NCBI GenBank assembly: GCA_035650475.1
Contig: DASRHP010000006.1
Location: 62,001 to 126,000, forward strand
Direction: 5' to 3'
From: Candidatus Binataceae bacterium
GTDB taxonomy: Bacteria; Desulfobacterota; Binatia; Binatales; Binataceae
DNA length: 64,000 nt
Shown: positions 17,464 to 25,427 of the stretch, piece after piece
How the letters are laid out: every line of letters starts with the position of its first letter
How positions within the stretch are numbered: the stretch's first letter is position 1
Program-made: the position numbers and the translations under genes
The notes under the pieces: model-generated
Databases searched by the model: none
Told to the model about the DNA's origin: nothing
What the model saw: the letters and a program-made list of their open reading frames with translations, nothing else

Positions 17464-18402
17464 GTGGGGCGAATCATAGCGATCGCCAATCAGAAGGGCG
17501 GCGTCGGCAAGACCACGACCGCGGTCAACCTCGCCGTCGCGCTTGCGCAATCCGGCCAGCGCATCCTTCTTATAGATCTCGACCCGCAGGGCAATGCGAC
17601 CTCCGGCCTGATGTCCGAGCCGGTCAAATCGCGCACCATCTACGATTCGCTGGTCGGGCACACGCCGCTTAGCGAGATCATCCGCGAGGCGCGCGCCCAG
17701 CTCCATCTAGCGCCGTCGAGCACCGACCTGGTGGGCGCCGAGATCGAGCTGGCGACGCTGGAGGGGCGTGAGCGGCGGTTGAAAGCCGAGCTGGAGGCTC
17801 AATCGCCGCAATATAACTATGTTTTAATTGATACGCCGCCCTCACTCGGCCTGCTTACGCTCAATGCCCTGGTCGCCGCCGACGCCGTGCTGGTTCCGAT
17901 GCAGTGCGAGTACTACGCGCTGGAGGGGCTGAGCTCGCTGCTGGCGACGATCCGACGGGTCAACGGCGCGCTCAACCCGAAGCTCGAGCTGATGGGCGTC
18001 GTGCTCACGATGTTCGACGCGCGCAACCGGCTGAGCCACGAGATCTCACTCGAAGTCCAGAAGCACTTTCCCGAACGCGTCTTCGAGAGCGTGATCCCGC
18101 GCAACGTGCGGATTTCCGAAAGCCCCAGCCACGGCCTCGCCGTGATGGAGTATGACCCGAAGTCGGTCGGTGCCGAGGCCTACCGCCTGCTCGCGCTCGA
18201 GCTGCTCGAGCGCGCAAGCGGCCGGGCTCCCGCACCGGCCAAATCGCCGGCGCTGTCCGTGGCGGTGGATTCCGCCGCGCCCGCCACGCCCGTCCGCGCG
18301 GGCGAGGCGCAGGCCAACGGCGCGCCCGCGCGGCGCGGGCTATGGAACCTGCGGAGCATCTTTGCGCGCTCCGCTGAACGGGCGAGGAGAAACGACGGAT
18401 GA
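17464..18402 (+). CDS. parA: Chromosome partitioning ATPase ParA (Soj)
   Basis: A 312-residue ParA/MinD-type ATPase that positions the ParB-parS complex. The deviant Walker A motif KGGVGKT sits at residues 11-17 from the GTG start at 17464, followed by LLIDLDPQGNATSG (Walker A') and YVLIDTPPSLGLLTLNAL (Walker B region). An earlier in-frame GTG at 17446 would add six residues; 17464 is preferred because the family begins at RIIAIANQKGG and a GAGG-containing stretch precedes it. A linker of about 50 Ala/Pro residues forms the C-terminus. The stop overlaps the parB start (ATGA), so the two are translationally coupled. It acts on the nucleoid. Confidence 0.95.
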   Translation: MGRIIAIANQKGGVGKTTTAVNLAVALAQSGQRILLIDLDPQGNATSGLMSEPVKSRTIYDSLVGHTPLSEIIREARAQLHLAPSSTDLVGAEIELATLEGRERRLKAELEAQSPQYNYVLIDTPPSLGLLTLNALVAADAVLVPMQCEYYALEGLSSLLATIRRVNGALNPKLELMGVVLTMFDARNRLSHEISLEVQKHFPERVFESVIPRNVRISESPSHGLAVMEYDPKSVGAEAYRLLALELLERASGRAPAPAKSPALSVAVDSAAPATPVRAGEAQANGAPARRGLWNLRSIFARSAERARRNDG

Positions 18403-19346
18403 TACGCAGACCGCTCGGACGCGGACTCGACGCACTGATCGAAAGCACCGGGACGCCGGCGCCGGCCGCGCCCGCCTCTGCGCCGCGGCCGGGCGACGGC
18501 GCGCTGCTCAGCGTCGCGCTTGACCGGGTCGCGCCGAGTCCGCTCCAGCCGCGGCGCCATTTCGATCCCGAGCGTCTTGAAGAGCTGGCGCAGGCGATTC
18601 GCAGCCAGGGCGTTATCGAACCGCTGGTCGTACGCCCGATTCCCCCCGGCGCCGACGGCGCATCGGACGACCGCGCGCCCCGCTACGAGCTGATCGCCGG
18701 CGAGCGGCGGCTGCGCGCGGCGCGCATGGCTGGCCTCGACAGCGTCCCGGTGATCGTGCGCGAGCTCGACGACCATGCCGCGCTCGAGATGTCGCTGGTG
18801 GAGAACCTGGTGCGCGACGAGCTCAACGCGGTCGAGGAAGCGCATGCCTTCCGCCGCCTCAACCAGGAATTCCGACTCAGCCACGAAGAGATCGCCGCGC
18901 GGATCGGCAAGAGCCGCCCCTATGTGACCAACCAGATGCGCCTGCTCGAACTCGCGCCCGCGGTGCAGGAGATGATCGAGCGAGGCGAGCTGACACCTGG
19001 CCAGGCGCGCCCGCTGCTCGGGTTGCCCGCGCCGAGCCAGGCCGCCGCCGCGCGCCGGATCGCCGAAGGGCGCATTTCCGCGCGCGGCGCCGAGCAGCTC
19101 GCGGGCGCGGCGCGCAGCCCGCGCAACGGCTCCTCGGCGCGGCGCGCGGCCGGCGTCGATCCCAACATCGCCGCGCTCGCCGAGGCAATGCAGCGCGCGC
19201 TCAAACGCAAGGTGCGGATCGTGCTCGCGCGCGGCCGCACGCCCGGCCGGATCGAGCTCGAGTACTACGACATCGACGACCTGAGCACGCTCGCCGTGAT
19301 GCTTGCGCGCAGCGCCCACGGCGCCTCGGCAGCGTCGTCGTCGTGA
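18399..19346 (+). CDS. parB: Chromosome partitioning protein ParB (Spo0J/Noc family)
   Basis: A 315-residue CTP-dependent DNA clamp that loads at parS. The N-terminus (RRPLGRGLDALI) is the ParA-interaction region; the CTP-binding ParB/Srx domain has YELIAGERRLRAA near residue 100 and SLVENLVRDELNAVEEA; the helix-turn-helix domain follows (SHEEIAARIGKSRPYVTNQMRLLEL), then LTPGQARPLLGL; the C-terminal dimer domain ends the protein. The start overlaps parA by four bases. Its cognate parS sites are three copies about 1.9 kb upstream. Confidence 0.96.
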   Translation: MIRRPLGRGLDALIESTGTPAPAAPASAPRPGDGALLSVALDRVAPSPLQPRRHFDPERLEELAQAIRSQGVIEPLVVRPIPPGADGASDDRAPRYELIAGERRLRAARMAGLDSVPVIVRELDDHAALEMSLVENLVRDELNAVEEAHAFRRLNQEFRLSHEEIAARIGKSRPYVTNQMRLLELAPAVQEMIERGELTPGQARPLLGLPAPSQAAAARRIAEGRISARGAEQLAGAARSPRNGSSARRAAGVDPNIAALAEAMQRALKRKVRIVLARGRTPGRIELEYYDIDDLSTLAVMLARSAHGASAASSS

Positions 19347-19374
19347 GCCGCGGCCGAGCCGAGCGCCAGATTCG

Positions 19375-20046
19375 ATGAAGCGGCCGGTTCGAGCGCCCGC
19401 GCGCCCAGCTGCGATTGAGCCGCGGCCGCGCCGCGGCGCGCGCAAACCCGGCCGTCCCTCGCGCGAGCATCGCGAGCCCTACGACATCGAGTCGATCACC
19501 GACGCCGCCGTGCGCGTCTTCAACCGGCGCGGCTACGAGGCGGCCTCGATGGAGGACGTCGCGCGCGAGACCGGGCTTAGGAAATCGAGTCTCTACTATC
19601 ACGTCTCGGGCAAGGAGGAGCTGCTGGCGCGCGCGCTCGAGCGCGCCTTCAACCGACTGCTCGGCATCCTTGAGGAGCCGGGGTCCAGGAGCGGCTCGCC
19701 GCTCGCGCGGCTGCGGCATATCGTCTATCGCGGCGTGCTCATCACGCTGGAGTTCGTCCAGGAGGTCGAGCTGCTCCAGCGGATCAAGGGCAACACGCCG
19801 ACCGAGCGGCAGGCGATGGCGCGGCGGCGGCGCTTCGACCGCGAGGTGGCGGCGCTCGTGGCCGAGGCGGTCGCGGCGGGCGAGCTGCGCGCGGACATCG
19901 AGCCGGGGCTGATGACGCGGCTGATCTTCGGGATGAGCAATTCGATAACCCAGTGGTACCGCCGCGAGGGGCGCCTGCGCCCCGAGCAGATCGCCGAGGC
20001 GGTCTTGAGCCTGGTCTTCGAGGGCATCACCCGCCGCTCCGCTTAG
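19375..20046 (+). CDS. TetR-family transcriptional regulator
   Basis: A 223-residue regulator. A basic Arg/Pro-rich N-terminal tail of about 35 residues precedes the TetR helix-turn-helix: ITDAAVRVFNRRGYEAASMEDVARETGLRKSSLYYHVSGKEELLARAL, which is near-consensus. The C-terminal domain (about 90-223) is helical and would bind a hydrophobic ligand; I cannot name it. Start ATG 19375 (MKRPVRAP) lies 28 bases after parB on the same strand. The gene interrupts the usual neighbourhood between parB and rpmH. No operator was found next to it; a TetR-like palindrome occurs far away at 53898 but no link is implied. Confidence 0.85.
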   Translation: MKRPVRAPARPAAIEPRPRRGARKPGRPSREHREPYDIESITDAAVRVFNRRGYEAASMEDVARETGLRKSSLYYHVSGKEELLARALERAFNRLLGILEEPGSRSGSPLARLRHIVYRGVLITLEFVQEVELLQRIKGNTPTERQAMARRRRFDREVAALVAEAVAAGELRADIEPGLMTRLIFGMSNSITQWYRREGRLRPEQIAEAVLSLVFEGITRRSA

Positions 20047-20227
20047 CAGGCGTGACCCTTGGTCAGGGACGCGAACGGCTAACGCGGGGCGGGCTATCCA
20101 ACTGATCTCGGCTCTCAGTAGGACGGGCTTGCCCGCGCGCATCGGGTATGGTTCGATTGTTTGTTCGGCGCGGGCCGCTGGCCCCGCCCGTTTTAAGGCA
20201 AATTCCGTGGGCTCGGCGCGAGCCGAC

Positions 20228-20803
20228 ATGACGATCGGGCCAGGATTGGCCGCAGGCGATGAAAAGGACCTATCAACCGCACAACCGCCGTCGCAAACGG
20301 ACGCACGGCTTCCTGGCGCGCATGGCCACGCCGGGCGGCAGAAACGTACTCAAACGCCGGCGCGCCAAGGGACGCAAGCGCCTGGCCGTGGCGATTCCCC
20401 CCAAGCAGCCGGGCTAAACCCTCCACCTCGGGGCGGGCTGGGCAGGAGCGATCGGCTGCGCCGGCCGGGCGAATTTCTTCTGATCCAGCGCCGCGGCGCG
20501 CGCGTGCAGAGCGCGCACTTCGTGCTCTACGCGATGCGCGGCGCGGCGGAGGGGCGCTCAAAGCTGGGGCTTACGATTTCGCGCCGGATCGGCAACGCGG
20601 TGGTGCGCAACCGGCTCAAGCGCCGACTGCGCGAGTGCTTCCGGCTGCGGCTGCGGCCGATGATGCCGGCGGGAGTTGCGATGGTGGTGATCGCGCGCCG
20701 CGGCGCCGGCGAGCTCGACAGCGCCGCCATCGCTGCCGAGCTCGCCGCAGTCGCCGCCAACCTCAGGCGCAGGCTCGAGAGCCGCGGCGAGGACGGCCTG
20801 TAG
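20228..20803 (+). CDS. rnpA: Ribonuclease P protein component, apparently with an N-terminal extension encompassing rpmH
   Basis: The C-terminal part (from about 20447, roughly 118 residues) is standard Rnp[47 protein letters not shown], and [16 protein letters not shown]. It binds RNase P RNA in 5' tRNA maturation. In this frame there is no ATG, GTG or TTG between TTG 20246 (before rpmH) and the GTG inside the conserved body, which is too late. The nearest usable starts are therefore upstream of rpmH: ATG 20228, GTG 20207 or TTG 20246, giving about 65-75 extra residues and nesting rpmH in another phase. A CTG at 20438 is the only alternative I see. A 6-bp hairpin (GGCTCG/CGAGCC, 20210-20224) precedes ATG 20228. 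The gene identity is certain; the start is not. Confidence 0.85.
   Translation: MTIGPGLAAGDEKDLSTAQPPSQTDARLPGAHGHAGRQKRTQTPARQGTQAPGRGDSPQAAGLNPPPRGGLGRSDRLRRPGEFLLIQRRGARVQSAHFVLYAMRGAAEGRSKLGLTISRRIGNAVVRNRLKRRLRECFRLRLRPMMPAGVAMVVIARRGAGELDSAAIAAELAAVAANLRRRLESRGEDGL
20259..20417 (+). CDS. rpmH: 50S ribosomal protein L34
   Basis: A 52-residue protein beginning [18 protein letters not shown] and continuing [22 protein letters not shown], an excellent L34 match. It is a component of the large ribosomal subunit and is the usual neighbour of rnpA. The C-terminus is a few residues longer than typical ([10 protein letters not shown]). A weak ribosome site AGGA lies 13 bases upstream of the ATG. 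The whole gene lies inside the open frame of rnpA in a different reading phase (see the rnpA entry). Confidence 0.97.
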   Translation: MKRTYQPHNRRRKRTHGFLARMATPGGRNVLKRRRAKGRKRLAVAIPPKQPG

Positions 20804-21201
20804 TGCGTAAAGCGTCAAACACGGAGGGGGCCGCGCGGAACGACAGGAAGCCATGCTGTCATTCTGAGCGAAGCGAAGAATCCCGCGGCCGCGTCTGCGC
20901 GGCGGCGGCGCCACGGTTACGCGCGCTCGCGCTGGGCGTGGCGCTCGCCGCGCTCGGCCTGTATCGCGCGCTTATCTCGCCGCTGCTAGTGGCGACGCTC
21001 GGCCCCGCCTGCCGCTTCGAGCCGAGCTGCTCGCAGTACGCACATCAGGCGCTGCGCCAGCACGGTCTCGGCCGCGGCCTTTACCTGACAATCCGTCGCC
21101 TGATGCGGTGCCGACCGTTGGGCGGATGGGGCTACGACCCCGTGCCAGCCTCGCCGACTTATACCATGACGTCATCCCTGAAGGAGAAATTTGGACAGTA
21201 A
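20803..21201 (+). CDS. yidD: Membrane protein insertion efficiency factor YidD
   Basis: A small membrane-associated protein that aids YidC. The family core is [12 protein letters not shown]...[28 protein letters not shown]...[14 protein letters not shown], including the conserved cysteines. The start is ambiguous. GTG 20803 overlaps the rnpA stop (TAGTG) and has GAGGA upstream, giving 132 residues, but the frame then crosses a copy of the dispersed repeat and encodes [14 protein letters not shown] 20938 gives 88 residues, closer to the family length, but has no clear ribosome site. The end overlaps the yidC start by 11 bases. The core is certain; the N-terminal 45 residues are doubtful. Confidence 0.85.
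   Translation: MRKASNTEGAARNDRKPCCHSERSEESRGRVCAAAAPRLRALALGVALAALGLYRALISPLLVATLGPACRFEPSCSQYAHQALRQHGLGRGLYLTIRRLMRCRPLGGWGYDPVPASPTYTMTSSLKEKFGQ
20856..20888. repeat. Dispersed repeat, copy 2 (short form), inside the yidD frame
   Basis: CTGTCATTCTGAGCGAAGCG then AAGAATCCCGCGG, matching the start of the copies at 11486 and 33375 but lacking their extra block. In the yidD frame it reads [11 protein letters not shown], a peptide often seen when this repeat family is translated. Confidence 0.7.
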
Positions 21202-22909
21202 CCGTTCGCTCATCATCTTCATCCTGCTGCTCCTCGCGGCCATCTTCTACACCGACGTCGTCCGCTGGTTTCGCCCGCCACCGAAGACACCGCCCGAGCA
21301 AAGGGCGCAGGCTCTCGCGACGCCCGCTGCGCAGGCGCAGCCGACCGCGGGGGCGCCCCAAGCGGCGTCCTCCGCCGCCGCGGCGGCGCCCACCAGTGCC
21401 CTGGCCACGGCGGCCGCCGACGAGGGCGTGCCCGGACCCGAGCCGCTCGAGGCTGCGGCGCCGGCCGCCGGGGCGCCGCGCACGATCGAGGTGGACACCA
21501 ACTTGTATCACGCGGTGTTGACGACCCGCGGCGCGCGCCTGGTGAGTTTCCGGCTCAAAAACTATCGCGAGAGCGTGGCCACAAACAGCCCGTTGTACGA
21601 CCTCGTCGTGCCCGGCGAGCGCCTACCGCTGGGCCTCGTGGTCCAGATCGGGGACCGGATTTTCGGCGACCAAACGCTCGATTACACGAGCACCGCGCCG
21701 CCGCGGATCGAGGTCCGCAAGGGGTCGGACGCCACGCTCAGCTTCACTGCCGACGTTAAGGACGGGCTGCGGGTGACCAAGACCTTCACCTTCCGCGACG
21801 GCAACTACATCTTCGACATCGCGGCCGAGGCCGCCGGCGCGACGGCCGCGGTCAAGGCGGTCGGGCTGACGCTCAGCCAGCCGCTGGTCGAACTCGGGGA
21901 GGGCTACCGCGATTATCCGGCGCTCCAGGCTGACGTCAAGGGCAAGGTCCTCAACGAGTACGAAAAGGAGCTGAAAAAGGGCGTCCAGCCGGTGGTAGGC
22001 GAGATAACGTACGCCGGAATCGGCGACCGCTATTTCTTGTCCGCCTTCGTGCCCAAGACACCGGCTGCGGGCGAGCTCCGGATGGAGTACAGCGGAGGCG
22101 AGGCGCGCGCCGAGATGCTCTTCGCGGGCGCGCTCAAGGTCGTCTCAGGCGTTTACATGGGGCCCAAGCAGCTCGGAGTCCTCGAAGAGGCGGCGCCGGG
22201 GCTGAGCAAGGCGATCAATTTCGGGTGGTTCGGCTTCCTGGCGATCATCTTCGTTCGCCTGCTCCAGCTTTTCCATGTGGTCGCCCCCAACTACGGCTGG
22301 GACATCATCTTGCTGACCCTGGCGGTGCGGCTGGCAACGCTGCCGGCGTCGATCAAGGCCCAGCGCTCGGCGTTGCGGATGCAGCGGCTGGCACCGCAGG
22401 TCGAAAAAATCCGCGAAAAATTCAAGAACGACTCGGCGGCGCTCAACCGCGAGATGATGGACCTCTACAAGCGCAACCACGTCAATCCGCTCGGCGGATG
22501 TATCCCGACCGCGATCCAGTTTCCGATCCTTTACGGGCTGTACGAGGCGCTGCTCAACGCGATCGAGCTGCGCCACGCGCCGTTTATCGGATGGATCCGC
22601 GACCTCTCGGCGCCCGACTGCTACCCGGTGGCGTGGATGCCCAAGGTGCCGTGGATCGACTGCCACGGGATCCCGGTGCTGGTTCTGCTGATGGGGGCGA
22701 GCACGTTTTTGCAGCAGTGGATGATGCCCAAGCCGGCCGACCCCAATCAGCAGAAGATGATGATGTGGATGCCGATATTTTTTACCGTCCTGTTCATAGC
22801 CCTGCCGGCGGGGCTCTCGCTCTATTACTTTGCCTCCAATCTCCTCGGTATAATCCAGCAGTACTTTCTCAACCGCGAGTTCAAACAGCCCGCGCCCGTT
22901 GCCGCATGA
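21191..22909 (+). CDS. yidC: Membrane protein insertase YidC
   Basis: A 572-residue Oxa1/YidC-family insertase of the inner membrane. An N-terminal membrane anchor ([19 protein letters not shown]) is followed by a Pro/Ala-rich linker to about residue 95, a large periplasmic beta domain (95-335), and the conserved five-helix insertase core (from about 340: [80 protein letters not shown]). The start is TTG 21191, with AAGGAG ending five bases before it. The gene overlaps yidD upstream and jag downstream (ATGA), so the three are coupled. Length is typical for Gram-negative YidC. Confidence 0.96.
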   Translation: MDSNRSLIIFILLLLAAIFYTDVVRWFRPPPKTPPEQRAQALATPAAQAQPTAGAPQAASSAAAAAPTSALATAAADEGVPGPEPLEAAAPAAGAPRTIEVDTNLYHAVLTTRGARLVSFRLKNYRESVATNSPLYDLVVPGERLPLGLVVQIGDRIFGDQTLDYTSTAPPRIEVRKGSDATLSFTADVKDGLRVTKTFTFRDGNYIFDIAAEAAGATAAVKAVGLTLSQPLVELGEGYRDYPALQADVKGKVLNEYEKELKKGVQPVVGEITYAGIGDRYFLSAFVPKTPAAGELRMEYSGGEARAEMLFAGALKVVSGVYMGPKQLGVLEEAAPGLSKAINFGWFGFLAIIFVRLLQLFHVVAPNYGWDIILLTLAVRLATLPASIKAQRSALRMQRLAPQVEKIREKFKNDSAALNREMMDLYKRNHVNPLGGCIPTAIQFPILYGLYEALLNAIELRHAPFIGWIRDLSAPDCYPVAWMPKVPWIDCHGIPVLVLLMGASTFLQQWMMPKPADPNQQKMMMWMPIFFTVLFIALPAGLSLYYFASNLLGIIQQYFLNREFKQPAPVAA

Positions 22910-24009
22910 GCGAAGCATACGAAGCGATCGAAGTATCGGCAGCCACCGTTGACGAGGCGATCAAGGAAGCGCTGGAGAAGCTCGGCGCCGCCGAAGACGA
23001 CGTCATTATCCAGGTGCTGAGCACGCCGCGCGCGGGCGTGCTCGGCCTCGGCGCCCGCCAGGCCCGCGTCCGCGTGGTCCGCCGCCCGCCTGAGGCCGCT
23101 ACCAGTGGCGTGACCTCGCCGCCGCCCGCGCCACCGCTGCCGCCGCGGCGCGCCGAAGCCGCGCGCGCGGCGCAGCCGCCGCCGACGGCTGAGACTCCGC
23201 AAGCGCCTCCAACCGCGCCGCAGCCTCTGCCAAGGCGCCATCCGATACCGCAGGAACAGCCGCCGCCGTCGGCGCCGCGCGCCGCGCGCCGACCCGAGGG
23301 AGAAGCGCCCGAGGAGACGGCCGGCGGGGAAGAGGAAGGCGACGGCGCCCGCAAGCCCGCCGACCTCGACGCCCAGGCCGCCGAGGCCAGCTCGATCCTA
23401 AGCCGGATCCTGGAGCTGATGGGTGAACAGGGCAATGTCACCGTCACCGAGGAGGATTCGGAGGGGATCGAGCTTGCGATCAAGGGCGACGGCTCCGGCC
23501 TGCTGATCGGCCGCCACGGCCAGACCCTCGATGCGCTCGAGTACCTCGTCAATCGTATCCTCGCCCGCAAGGTCAAGGACGCGGTACCGATCACGATCGA
23601 CACCGAATCCTACCGCGAGCGGCGCCGCCGCCAGCTCCATCGGATGGCGCTCTCGATGGCGGAGCAGACCAAGCGCGAGCACACCACGGTGACGCTCGAC
23701 CCGATGCCGCCGCGCGACCGGCGCATCGTCCATCTCGCGCTCAAGGACGACCCGTTGATCACCACCCGCTCGACCGGCGACGGCTTCCTGCGCGCGGTCG
23801 AGATAATCCCGGTCGGCGAGCGGCGCGAGGGCGCGGGCGGCGGCGGGCGGCGCGAGCGCGGCGGAGGTGGTGGTGGTGGTGGTGGTGGCGCAGGCGGTGG
23901 CGGCGGGGGCGGACGGGGCCGTCAGCGCGGGCGCGAGCGGGAGAGCGAGCGCGAGGCGCCGGTCGGCCAGCAGGGTGGCTTCAAACACGGCCAGAAGCGA
24001 ATTATCTGA
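22906..24009 (+). CDS. jag: RNA-binding protein Jag/KhpB with an Arg/Gly-rich tail
   Basis: A 367-residue protein. The Jag-N domain (1-50, AIEVSAATVDEAIKEALEKLG) precedes a Pro/Ala-rich linker of about 110 residues, then a KH domain (about 165-230, LLIGRHGQTLDALEYLVNRI), then an R3H domain (about 235-300, RQLHRMALSMAEQTKREH), and finally a tail from about 308 that is almost only Gly and Arg and ends FKHGQKRII. In Gram-positive bacteria the protein pairs with KhpA in RNA binding and cell elongation; here the yidC partner context is retained. The start overlaps the yidC stop (ATGA). The tail contains a GGT tandem repeat. A KH-binding role is inferred; the RNA targets are unknown. Confidence 0.92.
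   Translation: MSEAYEAIEVSAATVDEAIKEALEKLGAAEDDVIIQVLSTPRAGVLGLGARQARVRVVRRPPEAATSGVTSPPPAPPLPPRRAEAARAAQPPPTAETPQAPPTAPQPLPRRHPIPQEQPPPSAPRAARRPEGEAPEETAGGEEEGDGARKPADLDAQAAEASSILSRILELMGEQGNVTVTEEDSEGIELAIKGDGSGLLIGRHGQTLDALEYLVNRILARKVKDAVPITIDTESYRERRRRQLHRMALSMAEQTKREHTTVTLDPMPPRDRRIVHLALKDDPLITTRSTGDGFLRAVEIIPVGERREGAGGGGRRERGGGGGGGGGGAGGGGGGGRGRQRGRERESEREAPVGQQGGFKHGQKRII
23866..23886 (+). repeat. (GGT)7 microsatellite in jag
   Basis: Seven perfect GGT triplets encode Gly within the Gly/Arg tail of Jag, followed by GGC and further Gly codons. Slippage would change tail length by whole residues without breaking the frame. Confidence 0.9.
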
Positions 24010-24177
24010 GGAAGCCTTGCGCTAGCCGCCGCAATGTTCGGTGCGCCGCGGCGGGAGTGCTCTCCGACAGCGGGGCGGGCATCCGGGCCCGCCGGCTCAA
24101 AACCCGCGGGCACTTTCGCGCGGAAGCGACGCGCGGGAACGGTCGGAGAATCGCGACGAGCGGCGACCGCCGCCCAC

Positions 24178-24220
24178 AAAAAAAACGGTACCGCCGCGCG
24201 AAGAGCGGCGACGGTACCGT
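24178..24220 (-). terminator. Rho-independent terminator of the ferredoxin gene
   Basis: Reading the minus strand, ACGGTACC pairs with GGTACCGT, and the stem extends inward to about 13 bp including one G-T wobble. The stem is followed by eight T (24185 down to 24178). It lies 38 bases beyond the ferredoxin stop. The + strand side lacks a T run, so jag is not clearly terminated by it. Confidence 0.9.
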
Positions 24221-24258
24221 GGTTGGAAACAACCCTCGGCGCGTGTGCGCCGCAGGCC

Positions 24259-24612
24259 TCAGGCCTCAAGCCCCCACTTGCGCTTGTTCGCGGCGATCTG
24301 TTCGGGCGTCGGATGCTCCTTCTGGACGAAGGTCTTGACCTTAAACTGGTCGCCGAGCTCCAGCGTGGCGTGGTTGAGCGCGATGTCGTCCTTGAAAATC
24401 TCGGGCACCGCGGGTTCCTCGAAGATCGCCTGCCACGGGCATTCGGGCTCGCAGGCGCCGCAATCGATGCACTCGTCGGGGTTGATGTAGAGCATGTTAG
24501 GGTAGTGTTCCTTGTCCTCGCCCACATACTCGTAGATGCAATCCACCGGGCAGACGCTGACGCATCCGGTGTCAACGCAGTCGATGCACAATCGGGTTAT
24601 CGTCCACGGCAT
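24259..24612 (-). CDS. fdxA: 7Fe-type (3Fe-4S/4Fe-4S) ferredoxin
   Basis: A 117-residue low-potential electron carrier. The cysteines run C9-x2-C12-x4-C17-x3-C21-P, C25, then C48-x2-C51-x2-C54-x3-C58-P, the spacing of Azotobacter FdI/Thermus-type 7Fe ferredoxins in which C9, C17 and C58 would hold the 3Fe cluster and C21, C48, C51 and C54 the 4Fe cluster. The C-terminal 55 residues lack cysteine and end KRKWGLEA. Start ATG 24612 has AGGAG on the minus strand with good spacing. It is a single-gene transcript with its own promoter (24649-24677) and terminator. The partner enzyme is not visible here. Confidence 0.92.
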   Translation of the reverse strand: MPWTITRLCIDCVDTGCVSVCPVDCIYEYVGEDKEHYPNMLYINPDECIDCGACEPECPWQAIFEEPAVPEIFKDDIALNHATLELGDQFKVKTFVQKEHPTPEQIAANKRKWGLEA

Positions 24613-24648
24613 TGTCCGTCGCTCTCCTGTCGGAATCCGAGTTTTCCA

Positions 24649-24677
24649 ACTATAACGGCGCGCGCGAGGGCTGAAAA
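24649..24677 (-). promoter_or_regulatory. Sigma-70-like promoter of the ferredoxin gene
   Basis: On the minus strand TTTTCA (24677-24672) and TATAGT (24654-24649) are 17 bases apart, matching the -35 in 4 of 6 and the -10 in 5 of 6 positions. Transcription would start near 24642, 30 bases before the ATG. Confidence 0.5.
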
Positions 24678-24816
24678 GCGCGCGCGCATCTGCACGGCCG
24701 AAGGGGCAACCTTGGTGGCCCCCGCCGGCGCGCATCCTCTATAACATAGAACGGCGCACGGGCGGATCGAAAGTGGTGCGGCCGCCACGGCGCATCGGAC
24801 GCCAAGGGAGGACGCG

Positions 24817-25254
24817 ATGGAGATCAACGGCGTGGCGCACGTGATGCTGACGGTGAGCAACTACGAAGCTTGCCTGCCCTTTTACGAGAAGCTGCTGCCG
24901 CATCTGGGCCTGACCCACGTGGTGCGCAAGACCGACTCGCAATTCTATTGCATCGGCGGCCGCACCGGCCTCGGAATCCATCGCGCCGATCCGCACCATC
25001 GCGACGAGCGCTTCACCCAGCGGCGCGTCGGACTGCATCACGTATGCTTCCGCGCGCGCGAGCGCAAGGATATCGACGAGCTCTACCGATTCCTGCTCAC
25101 GCTCGACGCCAGGATTGTCCATCCGCCGCAGGAAGGCGCGTGGGCGCCGGGCTACTACTCGATTCTGTTCGAGGACCCCGACGGCATCCGGCTGGAAGTC
25201 AATCACATCCCGGGTAAGGGACTGCTTGGCGGCGCGCCCCAGAAGGCGGGCTGA
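24817..25254 (+). CDS. VOC-family (glyoxalase/dioxygenase-fold) protein
   Basis: A 145-residue protein with two beta-alpha-beta-beta-beta modules of the vicinal-oxygen-chelate fold. The metal ligand region is visible: H8 in GVAHVMLTVSN, H-H-V-C in GLHHVCFRAR, and E in IRLEVNHIPG, consistent with the His-His-Glu set of glyoxalase I-like or ring-cleaving enzymes. Start ATG 24817 has GGGAGG upstream. A TATAAC box at 24740-24745 may be its -10. The gene is alone between ferredoxin and the phosphoesterase, so the substrate cannot be inferred. Confidence 0.85.
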   Translation: MEINGVAHVMLTVSNYEACLPFYEKLLPHLGLTHVVRKTDSQFYCIGGRTGLGIHRADPHHRDERFTQRRVGLHHVCFRARERKDIDELYRFLLTLDARIVHPPQEGAWAPGYYSILFEDPDGIRLEVNHIPGKGLLGGAPQKAG

Positions 25255-25365
25255 GAAATCGACTTACTCCCCCCAGGCGGCTCTCCTCCCGGTTCTAGGA
25301 AGGAGAGTGAAACGTTCCTGCGCGCTCGGGATCGCAAGCCGGGCATTCTTGAAACGAGATGAAGA

Positions 25366-25399
25366 GGCGGGCGCGGGGCGCGGGGCCCGCGCGCCCGCC
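25366..25399 (-). terminator. Candidate terminator of the phosphoesterase gene
   Basis: GGCGGGCGCG (25366-25375) pairs with CGCGCCCGCC (25390-25399), 10 bp with a GC-rich loop. On the minus strand it is followed by TCTTCATCTCGTTTC, a weak T-rich tail, and lies 28 bases past the stop of the phosphoesterase gene. Confidence 0.4.
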
Positions 25400-25427
25400 G
25401 TAGGACGGGCACCCTGCGCGTCCGAAG

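Noticed and set aside
19375..20046. TetR gene as the regulator of the palindrome at 53898
   Set aside because: The two are about 34 kb apart; nothing in the sequence connects them.
20168..20195. GC hairpin with a short T run after the TetR gene
   Set aside because: The stem has a bulge and weak pairing; it could be a terminator but the evidence is too thin to list.
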